DNA of 64,000 bases from Geomonas propionica (GTDB lineage: Bacteria > Desulfobacterota > Desulfuromonadia > Geobacterales > Geobacteraceae). A program made the position numbers and the translations under genes. The notes under the pieces were generated by a model. The model worked only from the letters and a program-made list of their open reading frames with translations. It ran no database searches and was not told the DNA's origin. Position 1 is the stretch's first letter, and every line of letters begins with the position of its first letter. The stretch lies in contig NZ_JAEMHK010000001.1 in NCBI RefSeq assembly GCF_016458235.1, positions 248,001 through 312,000 on the forward strand, read 5' to 3'. Shown piece by piece: positions 7,675-19,357 of the stretch.

Positions 7675-9471
7675 ATGACACGGAAAACTATCGTACCGGC
7701 ACTGCTGCTCTCAGCGGCCCTGTTCATCGCGGCTTCCGCGGCCTGGGGGGAGGACTCATCCAAGAGCTCCTTCCTCTCCGGGATACACAAGAAAAACCAG
7801 GTGAGCTGCGCCGACTGCCACGGCAAATCCCTTACTGTGGACGACAGCGAGACCGCCCTGAACAAGAACTGCAAGGGGTGCCACGGCGGATTTGCTGACC
7901 TGGCCGCGAAAACCAAGGAACACATCAACCCGCACAACTCCCACCTGGGCGAAACCAACTGTACCGCCTGCCACAAGGGGCACGTCGCATCGAAGGCATA
8001 CTGCAACTACTGCCACAGCTTCGCGATGAAAATCCCGGCTATGGGGACCGAGAAGGAATCGACCGACAAGAAGTGGGTGCAGGAATCGGCACCCAACAAA
8101 AAGGACCTCAAATCGAACCGGGTGGAGTCCACCGACGTGGTCGTGATCGGTGCCGGCGGCTCGGGATACGTAGCCTCCATCACCGCCCACGATGCCGGTG
8201 CCAAGGTGATCCTCCTGGAGAAAATGCCGATCACCGGCGGCAACAGCATGCTGGCGGCCGGTGGCATCAACGCCGCCAGGACCCGCTACCAGGAGCGGCT
8301 CGGGATGCACGACGACCCGGCCGAGATGGTGAAGGAAACCATGAAGGGCGGACGTGACAAGAACGACCCGGAACTGGTCAAGGTTCTCGCCTATAAATCC
8401 GCCGATGCGGTCGACTTCCTGGTGTCGCTCGGGGCCGACATGACCGACCTGGTGCGTTCGGGTGGCGTCGCGGTTGACCGCACCCACCGTCCCGTGGGCG
8501 GGGCCGCGGTGGGCCCGCACCTGATCAAGGTATACCGGGAGAACGCGGCCAAGCGCAACATCGACGTCAGGGTGAACTCCGAGGTGGTGCAGATCCTCTC
8601 CGACGGCAAGGGGCGCGTCACCGGCGTCCAGGTGAAGGGCAAGCACAGCGGCGTCTATACCATCAACGCCAAGGCCGTGATCGACACGGCGGGCGGTTTC
8701 GCCGCCAACAATGAGCTGGTCGGCTCCTACAAGCCGCAGTTCAAGGAAACCGCTTCCTCCAACCAGCCCGGCGCGACCGGCGAAGGGATGTTCCTCGCGG
8801 AAAAAGTGGGCGCCAAGCTGATCGACATGGAACAGATCCAGATCCACCCGACCATGGGGGGCGAAACCAAGGTCCTCATCTCCGAAACCGTGCGCGGCAG
8901 CGGCGCCATCCTGGTGAACCATGCCGGCAAGCGCTTTGTCAACGAGCTGACTACCCGCGACAAGGCCTCCGCCGCCATCCTGGCGCAGCCTGAGAAATCG
9001 GCCTTCCTGGTGCTGGGCGAGAGCACCCGCAAGAGCAACGTCCAGATCGACGGCTACATCGTCCTCGGGCTGGTGCAACAGGCAGACAGCATCGCGGGCC
9101 TCGCGGCCAAGATGGGTGTGCCGGCGGATGCGCTTGCCGCCACGGTGGCAGCCTACAACAAGGCCTTCGAGGCGAAAAAGGATCCGGAATTCCAGCGTCA
9201 GGACATCCCGCGCCCGGTGGACGGACCGAAGTACTACGCCATCTGGGTCAAGCCGGGTCGCCACCACACCATGGGCGGCGTGAAGATCAACACCGAGGCG
9301 CAGGTGATAGCCAAGGACGGCAAGCCGATCACCGGCTTCTACGCTGCAGGCGAAGTCACCGGTGGTGTCCATGGCTGGAACCGCCTGGGCGGCAACGCCA
9401 TCACCGATACCGTCGTCTTCGGCAGGATCGCCGGCAGCAACGCGGCGAGCTTCGTCAAGGAAGCGAAGTAG
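7675..9471 (+). CDS. Tetrahaem flavocytochrome c (periplasmic fumarate reductase type)
   Basis: 598 residues with a signal peptide. The N-terminal domain has four CxxCH haem sites (CADCH, CKGCH, CTACH, CNYCH). The C-terminal flavoprotein domain begins VVVIGAGGSGYVAS near residue 156 and continues with fumarate-reductase motifs (GGNSMLAAGGINAA, HPTMGGE, GRHHTMGGVKI). Size and order match Shewanella FccA/IfcA, soluble periplasmic enzymes that reduce fumarate or a related unsaturated acid with electrons delivered through the haems. The sequence alone does not settle whether fumarate or another enoate is the substrate. It follows the porin, and both probably answer to the two-component pair upstream. 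Confidence 0.92.
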   Translation: MTRKTIVPALLLSAALFIAASAAWGEDSSKSSFLSGIHKKNQVSCADCHGKSLTVDDSETALNKNCKGCHGGFADLAAKTKEHINPHNSHLGETNCTACHKGHVASKAYCNYCHSFAMKIPAMGTEKESTDKKWVQESAPNKKDLKSNRVESTDVVVIGAGGSGYVASITAHDAGAKVILLEKMPITGGNSMLAAGGINAARTRYQERLGMHDDPAEMVKETMKGGRDKNDPELVKVLAYKSADAVDFLVSLGADMTDLVRSGGVAVDRTHRPVGGAAVGPHLIKVYRENAAKRNIDVRVNSEVVQILSDGKGRVTGVQVKGKHSGVYTINAKAVIDTAGGFAANNELVGSYKPQFKETASSNQPGATGEGMFLAEKVGAKLIDMEQIQIHPTMGGETKVLISETVRGSGAILVNHAGKRFVNELTTRDKASAAILAQPEKSAFLVLGESTRKSNVQIDGYIVLGLVQQADSIAGLAAKMGVPADALAATVAAYNKAFEAKKDPEFQRQDIPRPVDGPKYYAIWVKPGRHHTMGGVKINTEAQVIAKDGKPITGFYAAGEVTGGVHGWNRLGGNAITDTVVFGRIAGSNAASFVKEAK

Positions 9472-9490
9472 GGCAGCACCCGTCACAAAG

Positions 9491-9524
9491 GAAGCGCCCT
9501 GCGTAGCTACGCGCAGGGCGCTTC
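9491..9524 (+). terminator. Hairpin after the flavocytochrome gene
   Basis: A 13-bp perfect stem (9491-9503 with 9512-9524) and 8-nt loop, 20 nt after the stop. There is no clear T-run, so it may be a weak terminator or an mRNA 3'-end stabiliser. Confidence 0.6.
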
Positions 9525-9597
9525 ATCATGGGCACAAGGCAGGCCACCATCGGGGCAGGGACGCACGTTCGGTGGAAGCCCCAGCAAGGACACCGGC

Positions 9598-10794
9598 ATG
9601 AAGAACGCAAACCTGTTCCAGTCGCTGTTTCTGATAAATTTCTCCACCAGCCTCGGCTTCGGCATAGCGGACGCCTTCTTCTCCACCTACCTCTTCAGCC
9701 TGGGCGGGCGCGGCATCCTGCTGGGCCTGCCACTCCTCCTCTTCTCAGTTTCCAAGATCCTGTTGGGCCCCCCGATGGGCGCTTGTGTGGACCGCTTCGG
9801 CCCGAGGGTAGCCGTCACGCTCAGCCTTTCCCTCTATCTCCTGGTCTCACTTGGCTACCTTTTCAGTTCTAACCTCGTACTCATCACGCTGCTGAGAGTG
9901 GTGCAGGGAGTAGCCTGCGCGATGTTCCGCCCCGTGATGCTGTCGCTGGTTGGGGCCGCGAGCAGCACCAAAGGGGAGGGGTGTGCCACCGGGACCTTCG
10001 ATATCTCCTTTTATCTTGCCATCGGCATAGGGCCGCTTCTGGGCGGTGTCCTGCACGACTGGTGCGGTTTCTACGGTATATTCGCCTGCCTCGCTCTTCT
10101 ATGCCTGTTTGCGCTGGCCGTCGCGTTGCGGCGAGTACCTCGCCACGCGGTGGCGGCAGTCCCGTCCAGTAAGCCGGTAGCGTGCGTCGCACTGCCGGAC
10201 GCCCTGGAGGCGGCACGACACGGGGCGATGGGCGGGCTGCTGGTATTCATCTTTGGACGCGGGTGCGGCATATCGCTGCTGGCGGGCTTCCTTCCTCTCC
10301 TGTTGAGCGGGCGGCTGGGACTCACCGGCACCCAGACCGGCGTGGTACTTGCCTCCAGCACCGTGGTGATCAGCTCACTGCTGCGTCCGGTCGGCCGGCT
10401 TTCGGACCGGTTGCCCCGCAAGGGGCTGGTGCTCCTGGGAGGGATCTCAGTGTCGCTGCTCTACTTCCTGATTCCCCTTGCCCAGGGGTTTCACCAGGTG
10501 CTCATGCTGGGGGGAGGGATCGGGCTGTGCAGCGTCCTTTCGCAGCCGGCCAGCACTGCGCTTCTTCTGGAGCAGGGGGAACGTCATGGGACGGGGCTGG
10601 CGGTGGGGATCTTCAACACCGCGTTAAACCTTGGATTCGTGGTGGGACCGCTACTTGGGGGATGGCTGCAAAATCATTTCGGACTCACCGCCGTCTTTTA
10701 CGCAGCCGGCTGGATCGGCCTGGCGGCAGCGGGGCTCTTCGCAGTTTGCACCACGGTGCGGGAGAAGAGGAACTGCGCCTGCTCACCTGCCTGA
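9598..10794 (+). CDS. Major facilitator superfamily transporter
   Basis: 398 residues with about twelve hydrophobic segments. The signature loop between helices 2 and 3 reads GPPMGACVDRFGPRVAV and its counterpart in the second half RPVGRLSDRLPRKGLVL, both matching the MFS GxxxDRxGRR pattern. The fold is clear, and drug/sugar exporter-like members are its nearest resemblance, but nothing identifies a substrate. It stands alone between the flavocytochrome hairpin and a shared terminator with the PFOR gene. Start ATG 9598 has an AGGA-type ribosome-binding site. Confidence 0.88.
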   Translation: MKNANLFQSLFLINFSTSLGFGIADAFFSTYLFSLGGRGILLGLPLLLFSVSKILLGPPMGACVDRFGPRVAVTLSLSLYLLVSLGYLFSSNLVLITLLRVVQGVACAMFRPVMLSLVGAASSTKGEGCATGTFDISFYLAIGIGPLLGGVLHDWCGFYGIFACLALLCLFALAVALRRVPRHAVAAVPSSKPVACVALPDALEAARHGAMGGLLVFIFGRGCGISLLAGFLPLLLSGRLGLTGTQTGVVLASSTVVISSLLRPVGRLSDRLPRKGLVLLGGISVSLLYFLIPLAQGFHQVLMLGGGIGLCSVLSQPASTALLLEQGERHGTGLAVGIFNTALNLGFVVGPLLGGWLQNHFGLTAVFYAAGWIGLAAAGLFAVCTTVREKRNCACSPA

Positions 10795-10803
10795 AATAAC
10801 TTC

Positions 10804-10855
10804 GGGAGCGGCTGCCACGGCCGGATCAACACCGCCGCCGTGGTCGGCCACTCCC
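10804..10855. terminator. Bidirectional terminator between MFS and PFOR genes
   Basis: An imperfect long inverted repeat: GGGAG...CCACGGC (10804-10821) against GCCGTGG...CTCCC (10837-10855), between two convergent genes. No long T-run on either side. Confidence 0.55.
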
Positions 10856-10874
10856 GTTTGTCCTTCCTACCTAT

Positions 10875-14702
<3,828 letters not shown>

Positions 14703-14786
14703 TTATTAGATGGGAAGGGCGGAGCGGGGTACAAGCGGATCAAGGGGATGAAGCGGATCAAGCGAGGGACCGTGTGCCGGGAGGAT

Positions 14787-15710
14787 TCAGCGCGGCGCCA
14801 GCTCCGGGGGGGGGGTGAGCGAGAACCGGTGGAAAATCCCCTCGATGAGGTCGCACAGCGTCGGGTCGAGGCAGCGGTTCTTCTCCAGGACCAGGCGTCG
14901 CGGCCGGGACGGCTCAAATCCTTCGACGTGGTGACTGACCAGCGAGCCGTCAGCCAGGTGTGACGCGACCACGCTGCGGGAGATGAAGGTGACCCCTTCT
15001 CCTGCCCGGACTGCCTTGATGATGAAGGGGATGTCGTCGAAGTAGACGGTGTTGCGGAACTCGGCGGCGTCGCGGCCGATGCCATGCATGCTCTTTTCCA
15101 GGAAGCGTCGGGCGCAGCAGCCGGATTTCTTGCAGTACAGGCGCTGGCCGAGCATGGTTTCGACGTCGACCACCTTGGCATCGATGCCGAAGCCGGGCCC
15201 GCTGACGAATACCATCTCGTCGTCGGGGAGCGGGTAGACGGCGAACTCGTCCAGGTTCAGGTCCTCGCAGAATTCGATGAGAATCAGGTCGTACAGCTTT
15301 TCCTTAAGCCCCTTGAGCGCCCCTTCGGGCATGTCAAAGACGAAGCTCAGGTCGCTGGTTTCGGAGTTGCGGGACATGAAGTGCGTGAAGATGTCGGGGA
15401 GGTATGAGATGCCGAAGGGGGCGGTGCAACAAAAGGAGATCTTGCGCTTGCTGGTCAGGAGCTGCAGGTCATAGACGAATTCCTGCTCCACCTGCAGCAC
15501 CTGGCGCGCCTTATTGATCAGCAGGTGCCCGGCGGCGGTTGGTTTCAGTGCGAGTCCGGAGCGGTCCAAAAGGAGTTGACCGTAATGGTCCTCGAGGATC
15601 TTGATTCTGCGGGAGACGGCGGACTGGGTGACGCAGAGGATCTCCGCAGCCTTGGAAAAGCTGCCGCATTCGACCGAAACTACCAGGGTTTTCAGATTCG
15701 TGAAATCCAT
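14787..15710 (-). CDS. LysR-type transcriptional regulator
   Basis: 307 residues from ATG 15710. The N-terminal winged helix is classic (GSFSKAAEILCVTQSAVSRR). The effector domain follows, with a cysteine-rich stretch (LYCKKSGCCARRFLE) that could be redox-sensitive. Two identical T-N11-A palindromes lie upstream (15736-15750 and 15866-15886); the nearer is 26 bp from the start, consistent with autoregulation. It is upstream of the PFOR gene on the same strand and may control it, but the Ext cluster on the other side of the long intergenic region is another candidate. Confidence 0.9.
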   Translation of the reverse strand: MDFTNLKTLVVSVECGSFSKAAEILCVTQSAVSRRIKILEDHYGQLLLDRSGLALKPTAAGHLLINKARQVLQVEQEFVYDLQLLTSKRKISFCCTAPFGISYLPDIFTHFMSRNSETSDLSFVFDMPEGALKGLKEKLYDLILIEFCEDLNLDEFAVYPLPDDEMVFVSGPGFGIDAKVVDVETMLGQRLYCKKSGCCARRFLEKSMHGIGRDAAEFRNTVYFDDIPFIIKAVRAGEGVTFISRSVVASHLADGSLVSHHVEGFEPSRPRRLVLEKNRCLDPTLCDLIEGIFHRFSLTPPPELAPR

Positions 15711-15735
15711 GTCAGGTCACCCGCCGACGCCGCCT

Positions 15736-15750
15736 ATGCGAAACACGCAT
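15736..15750. promoter_or_regulatory. LysR-type box 1 (T-N11-A)
   Basis: ATGCG-AAACA-CGCAT, a perfect palindrome 26 bp upstream of the lysR start. It has the T-N11-A spacing of LysR-family sites. Confidence 0.6.
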
Positions 15751-15865
15751 GGGTCATGTGAGAATATGTCGTTTGTGCATATTGCAAAAAACTTATATAG
15801 ATTGCAACAGCCAATTTCAGAAAATGTCCCCACTGTCAGAGGTAAAGTTTTAAATATATTTAATT

Positions 15866-15886
15866 ACCATGCGTTTTGCGCATGGT
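15866..15886. promoter_or_regulatory. LysR-type box 2 (T-N11-A)
   Basis: ACCATGCG-TTTTG-CGCATGGT: perfect 8-bp arms, with the same ATGCG/CGCAT half-sites and the same 5-nt spacer as box 1, about 130 bp away. Confidence 0.6.
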
Positions 15887-16224
15887 CCTATGAAAAAGTT
15901 TCACTTGAGTAGTTCACCCCATCCTGCGAAGAAGCAACAACGCCGCTGCAAGTGAGGCAACGTGCCTCCTTCTGACATAATAAGACGGTAGATCGATAAT
16001 TTGTGTCGAGTTGTGCGGTGGCGGGTGCTGCGCCTGCCAATGTTACACGTTGCTTCTGTTCATCTTGTTGCTCCTTTAGTCTTCAATTCAACATTCTTGA
16101 CACAAAACGAAAATATTTTAACTTTCACAGTGGGTTATCTTTGACAATGCTAATTGAGTGGAAAGGAGGAGTGAACACTTAAACCCAGTCGGACGTCACA
16201 ATTTACCAATCCAAAGGAGGTTGT

Positions 16225-17640
16225 ATGTCGGAAAAGATGATGAAGAGCAGGGTATTGCTGTTCTCGCTGCTCGGTCTGGTGGCCGTTGCGGCTCTCAGCA
16301 TCTGGGGGTGCGGTGGCACCAGCTATGACAACCCGGCCGAGAAGGCAGTTACGACCAAGACCGCTACCGCGCTGATCACCGCGGCCGACCTGAAGGGGTG
16401 GATCGATGCCGGCCTGGTGAACAAGCAGGGGGGGTACGACCGTGTGGTGATTCTCGATGTCTCCAACAACGACTCTGACACATCCAACAAGTACAACACC
16501 GTGGGCCATGTCCCGGGTGCCCAACTGGTTTCAACGGGATCCGCGGCCTTCATGGACAATACCCGTGCCGAGGGCCCCTTCAACGTCACCGGCAGCATGG
16601 TCTTGACCGGCGCCGCGATGGACACCATCATCCAGACTGCCGGCATCGATGGCAACACCACCGTCGTCTTCACCAACAACGCAACCAACACGGTCAACGT
16701 GGCCCGCGCCTACACGACGTTCCGCTACTGGGGTTTCCCCAAGAACCGACTCAAGGTTCTGCAGGGCGGAAACGCGGGATGGGGCGCTGCCGGTTACCCG
16801 CTGACCAAGGTTGTTCCCACCGTCACCAGATCGAGCTTCGGCGTGGCTCAGAACGGCACTACCAGGGTCAACACTGACATGCGCGTCTCCCTTCCGGAAA
16901 TGATCGCCTACGTCCAGGGCATCGTCGCGGGCAATGCCGGCAAGGTCACCCTGGTCGACACCGTGCGCGGTGCCACCAACCCGCTGGCGACCGTATCGTC
17001 TACCACGGACCTCCTGGTGAGCGGCAACGCCTACACACCGTTTGACGGCGCCATCAAGGGGTCATATTCCTATGGCGCTCCGGCGATGGTCGCACCGGCG
17101 GGGACCCTGAATTTCAAGGACGCCGCCACCATAAAAGCGGACCTCGCAGCGGCATTGGGTACCGACGGCGTGGCTACCCTTGGCGCGGCAGGGCGCGACG
17201 CAACCAGGACCTTCATCTCCTTCTGCCGGGCCGGCAACTATGCCTCGGTCGGCTTCTTCGTTCTTGACGGCATCGCCTACTACAACGACCCGAACGTGGA
17301 AGTGAAGTGGTATGACGGCTCCTACGGCCAATGGAACCTCCTGGCCTCCTCGGATCACACCGCGGTCAATACCGCGGGCGCCACGGTTCCGGCGGGCGGC
17401 AAGCTCGCCGTTGGCTCGATCTGGGACACCACCGCGTTGATGGAGAACCTGACCTGGAACGTGGGCCGTTTCCACACAGGAACGACCCAGCGCATCATCG
17501 TCGACTACGGCGCACGGGTGTACACGGTCGAGCCGAGCTTCGCGGAAGGGAACCAGATTGAGACTGCGGACCGGGCCTATCGCAGCACCGTGAGCGCACC
17601 GGCCTCGGGCGGTTCCGGCAGCGGCGGTGGCGGCTGCTAG
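16225..17640 (+). CDS. extH: Rhodanese-like lipoprotein, ExtH homologue
   Basis: 471 residues; AAAGGAGG precedes the ATG at 16225. A signal sequence ends at a lipobox-like SIWGC, so it is probably a lipoprotein. Two rhodanese-like domains follow: the first keeps the fold (ADLKGWIDAGLV, GHVPGAQLV) but has Asn-rich residues (FTNNATNTVN) where the active Cys loop should be; the second has a credible active loop FCRAGNYAS. The C-terminus is GGSGSGGGGC, a flexible glycine tail ending in cysteine. It heads a set matching extHIJKL of Geobacter sulfurreducens, an outer-membrane electron conduit. Rhodaneses move sulfane sulfur or selenium; its role in electron export is unknown. Confidence 0.82.
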   Translation: MSEKMMKSRVLLFSLLGLVAVAALSIWGCGGTSYDNPAEKAVTTKTATALITAADLKGWIDAGLVNKQGGYDRVVILDVSNNDSDTSNKYNTVGHVPGAQLVSTGSAAFMDNTRAEGPFNVTGSMVLTGAAMDTIIQTAGIDGNTTVVFTNNATNTVNVARAYTTFRYWGFPKNRLKVLQGGNAGWGAAGYPLTKVVPTVTRSSFGVAQNGTTRVNTDMRVSLPEMIAYVQGIVAGNAGKVTLVDTVRGATNPLATVSSTTDLLVSGNAYTPFDGAIKGSYSYGAPAMVAPAGTLNFKDAATIKADLAAALGTDGVATLGAAGRDATRTFISFCRAGNYASVGFFVLDGIAYYNDPNVEVKWYDGSYGQWNLLASSDHTAVNTAGATVPAGGKLAVGSIWDTTALMENLTWNVGRFHTGTTQRIIVDYGARVYTVEPSFAEGNQIETADRAYRSTVSAPASGGSGSGGGGC

Positions 17641-17696
17641 GTTATGGGGCTTGTGTGCCCCTGCGGGGGCTGACCTACAACGAAAAGGAGTGATCT

Positions 17697-18902
17697 ATGC
17701 TGAAAATGCCTAAGATATCGACCGTCGCCGCGACGACGCTGGGGGTTGCGCTTATGGCCGGCACCGCCTTTGCCGGTCCCAGGATGACTTTCGGCCCCAA
17801 CGACGAGGGGGCGCTGCAGCTGGACTACAAGGGGCAGTTCCAGATGACGTTGCGCGACAACGGCTCCGGGGACAACAACGAAGACACGACGATGAACTTC
17901 AACTTCCGCCGTAACCGCTTGGCCCTCATGGGCAAGTACGGCGACATGATGTCCATCTACGTGCAGACCGAGTACACCGATGACCCGAATGTGACCCCGC
18001 TGGACGTGGCCAGAGAGAACCAGGGCTCGAACTTCCAGCTCCTGGACGCGGTGGTCCGCTTCAAGATCGACAACGCCTTCCGGGTGAACGTGGGCAAGTT
18101 CAAGTACAACCTCTCCCGTGAGAACCTGGAGGCCTGCGAGATGCCGCTCACCCTGGACCGCTCGCTCTTCATCCGCGTCCCCTTTACCACCACTCGTGAT
18201 ACCGGCGTCGCGGTGTGGGGTAACCTCTTCAACGACATGTTCCAGTACCGGCTGGACGCCATGGAAGGACGCAAGGCCCTTTCCGGAGATGCGACTCCGG
18301 CCTCTAAGTTCCGCTATTCGGCGCGTGCCCACGTGACCCTGCTCGACCCGGAAAACGACTACGGCTACAAGGGAACCTACCTCGGCAAGAAGAAGGTCGC
18401 CACCTTCGGGGCCGCGTACCAGTTCGAACCCGACGTCGCCTACGGCAACACCGTGTTGAAAACCGACAAGAAGGACTACAAGGCGTGGACCTTCGACGGC
18501 TTCGTGGAGTACCCGGTCGAGGGGATGGGAACCTTCACCGCCTCCGGCGCCTACGAGAAGATCGATCTTGATCACGCCTACCTGGGTGACAATCCCGACT
18601 TTAACGTGGTCGGCATTAACGGGGAGAAGAACGGCTACTACGTCAAGGCCGGCTACATGCTCCCCAACATCCCGTTGCAGCTGTTCGTGCGCCACGAGGA
18701 CTGGAAGTTCGCGAACCTGAACGGCATCTACAACCAGCGCATTTTCTGGACCGGCGGTGGCATGAACTACTACCTGCGCGACCAGAACCTGAAACTCACC
18801 TTCGAGGCCAACTCCACCGGCTTCCGTTACGGCAGCGGCACCTCGGCCGACGAGACTGAGGACTTCATGACCTACGTAACCCAGCTCCAGGTAATCTTCT
18901 AA
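17697..18902 (+). CDS. extI: Outer-membrane beta-barrel, ExtI homologue
   Basis: 401 residues with signal peptide (GVALMAGTAFA) and a strong AAGGAG ribosome-binding site. Alternating-polarity strands run through the chain (LQLDYKGQFQMTLRD, FNFRRNRLALMGKY, YYVKAGYMLPNIPLQLFVRH) and it ends TQLQVIF with the terminal Phe of outer-membrane barrels. In an Ext conduit the barrel holds the cytochrome across the outer membrane. From memory, G. sulfurreducens ExtI has been linked to selenite and tellurite reduction, relevant given the in-frame UGA in the cytochrome gene two genes downstream. It follows extH by 56 nt. Confidence 0.85.
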   Translation: MLKMPKISTVAATTLGVALMAGTAFAGPRMTFGPNDEGALQLDYKGQFQMTLRDNGSGDNNEDTTMNFNFRRNRLALMGKYGDMMSIYVQTEYTDDPNVTPLDVARENQGSNFQLLDAVVRFKIDNAFRVNVGKFKYNLSRENLEACEMPLTLDRSLFIRVPFTTTRDTGVAVWGNLFNDMFQYRLDAMEGRKALSGDATPASKFRYSARAHVTLLDPENDYGYKGTYLGKKKVATFGAAYQFEPDVAYGNTVLKTDKKDYKAWTFDGFVEYPVEGMGTFTASGAYEKIDLDHAYLGDNPDFNVVGINGEKNGYYVKAGYMLPNIPLQLFVRHEDWKFANLNGIYNQRIFWTGGGMNYYLRDQNLKLTFEANSTGFRYGSGTSADETEDFMTYVTQLQVIF

Positions 18903-18918
18903 CCACAGACAGCCAAAG

Positions 18919-18948
18919 GGGACTGGCTCCGCCAGGTGCCAGTCCCCC
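18919..18948 (+). repeat. Dispersed palindromic repeat, copy 1
   Basis: A 30-nt unit with a perfect 10-bp stem: GGGGACTGGC (18919-18928) and GCCAGTCCCC (18939-18948), loop TCCGCCAGGT. The same unit occurs at 45106-45135, 59700-59729 and 59776-59803. Here it lies between extI and extJ and may affect mRNA processing. Confidence 0.8.
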
Positions 18949-18970
18949 TGGGCTTACAGGAGGAAAAGCG

Positions 18971-19291
18971 ATGTTAGCTAAAACGATGCGGATAGCGGCG
19001 ACGACACTGGCCATGCTGAGCATGGCCGCCATGACCTTCGCGGCGGGGCCCGCCAAGGGGAAGGTCACCAAAGTGGAAGGCGAGCAGGTCACCGTGACGC
19101 TGGAGGCGGCTCCGCCGGCGTACATCAAGAAAGGCGCCATGGTGACGGCTTTGGGCGGCTCTCCCAAGGTGCTCGCCGTGCAGGGCAACGAGGTGACGCT
19201 GAAGTTCGGCAAGGCCAAGGCGGAGAAAATCAAGGTCGACTCCGCAATTTCCCTCTCCGAGTGCGAGGGGGATGAACTGCAGGGCTGCTGA
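18971..19291 (+). CDS. extJ: Small periplasmic protein, ExtJ homologue
   Basis: 106 residues with a signal peptide (MLSMAAMTFAA), leaving about 80 mature residues. The mature part is a small beta-rich domain with alternating Gly/Val/Lys (GKVTKVEGEQVTVTLE, then VLAVQGNEVTLKFGK), reminiscent of an SH3-like or OB-like barrel. The only two cysteines are at the end: SLSECEGDELQGC, with the last residue a cysteine. It has a good AGGAGG ribosome-binding site and sits between the barrel and the cytochrome, as extJ does in the Ext cluster. Function unknown; the terminal cysteine pair could be redox-active or bind a partner. Confidence 0.75.
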   Translation: MLAKTMRIAATTLAMLSMAAMTFAAGPAKGKVTKVEGEQVTVTLEAAPPAYIKKGAMVTALGGSPKVLAVQGNEVTLKFGKAKAEKIKVDSAISLSECEGDELQGC

Positions 19292-19295
19292 TAAG

Positions 19296-19328
19296 GAAGG
19301 GGCGCCCCGCGCGGCGGGGCGCCCCTTC
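19296..19328 (+). terminator. Strong intra-operon hairpin between extJ and extKL
   Basis: A 15-bp perfect GC-rich stem (19296-19310 with 19314-19328) and a 3-nt loop, ending TTC TTC. It is probably an attenuator or processing site that lowers extKL expression relative to upstream genes. Confidence 0.65.
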
Positions 19329-19357
19329 TTCGCCCCCAAACCGGAAAGGAAGGGATC

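Larger units (their letters stand above)
15711..16224. other. Long intergenic control region between lysR and extH
   Basis: 514 bases without a convincing gene. Contents: two LysR boxes; an AT-rich tract at 15845-15865; a small hairpin GAGGCA-ACG-TGCCTC at 15954-15968; a TTGACA at 16097 with only a poor -10 (TAACTT); and the AAAGGAGG ribosome-binding site of extH at 16213-16220. I looked for a GEMM-type (c-di-GMP/cGAMP) riboswitch, common before such genes in Geobacter, and do not see one. Confidence 0.6.

Noticed and set aside
7756-9486. 576-codon open frame antisense to the flavocytochrome
   Set aside because: A by-product of GC-rich codon bias: His/Val/Gly/Leu-rich, no family motif, and fully opposite a well-supported gene.
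15711-16224. GEMM (c-di-GMP/cGAMP) riboswitch before the ext operon
   Set aside because: I looked for the conserved GEMM core and paired elements and found only a short unrelated hairpin and LysR boxes.
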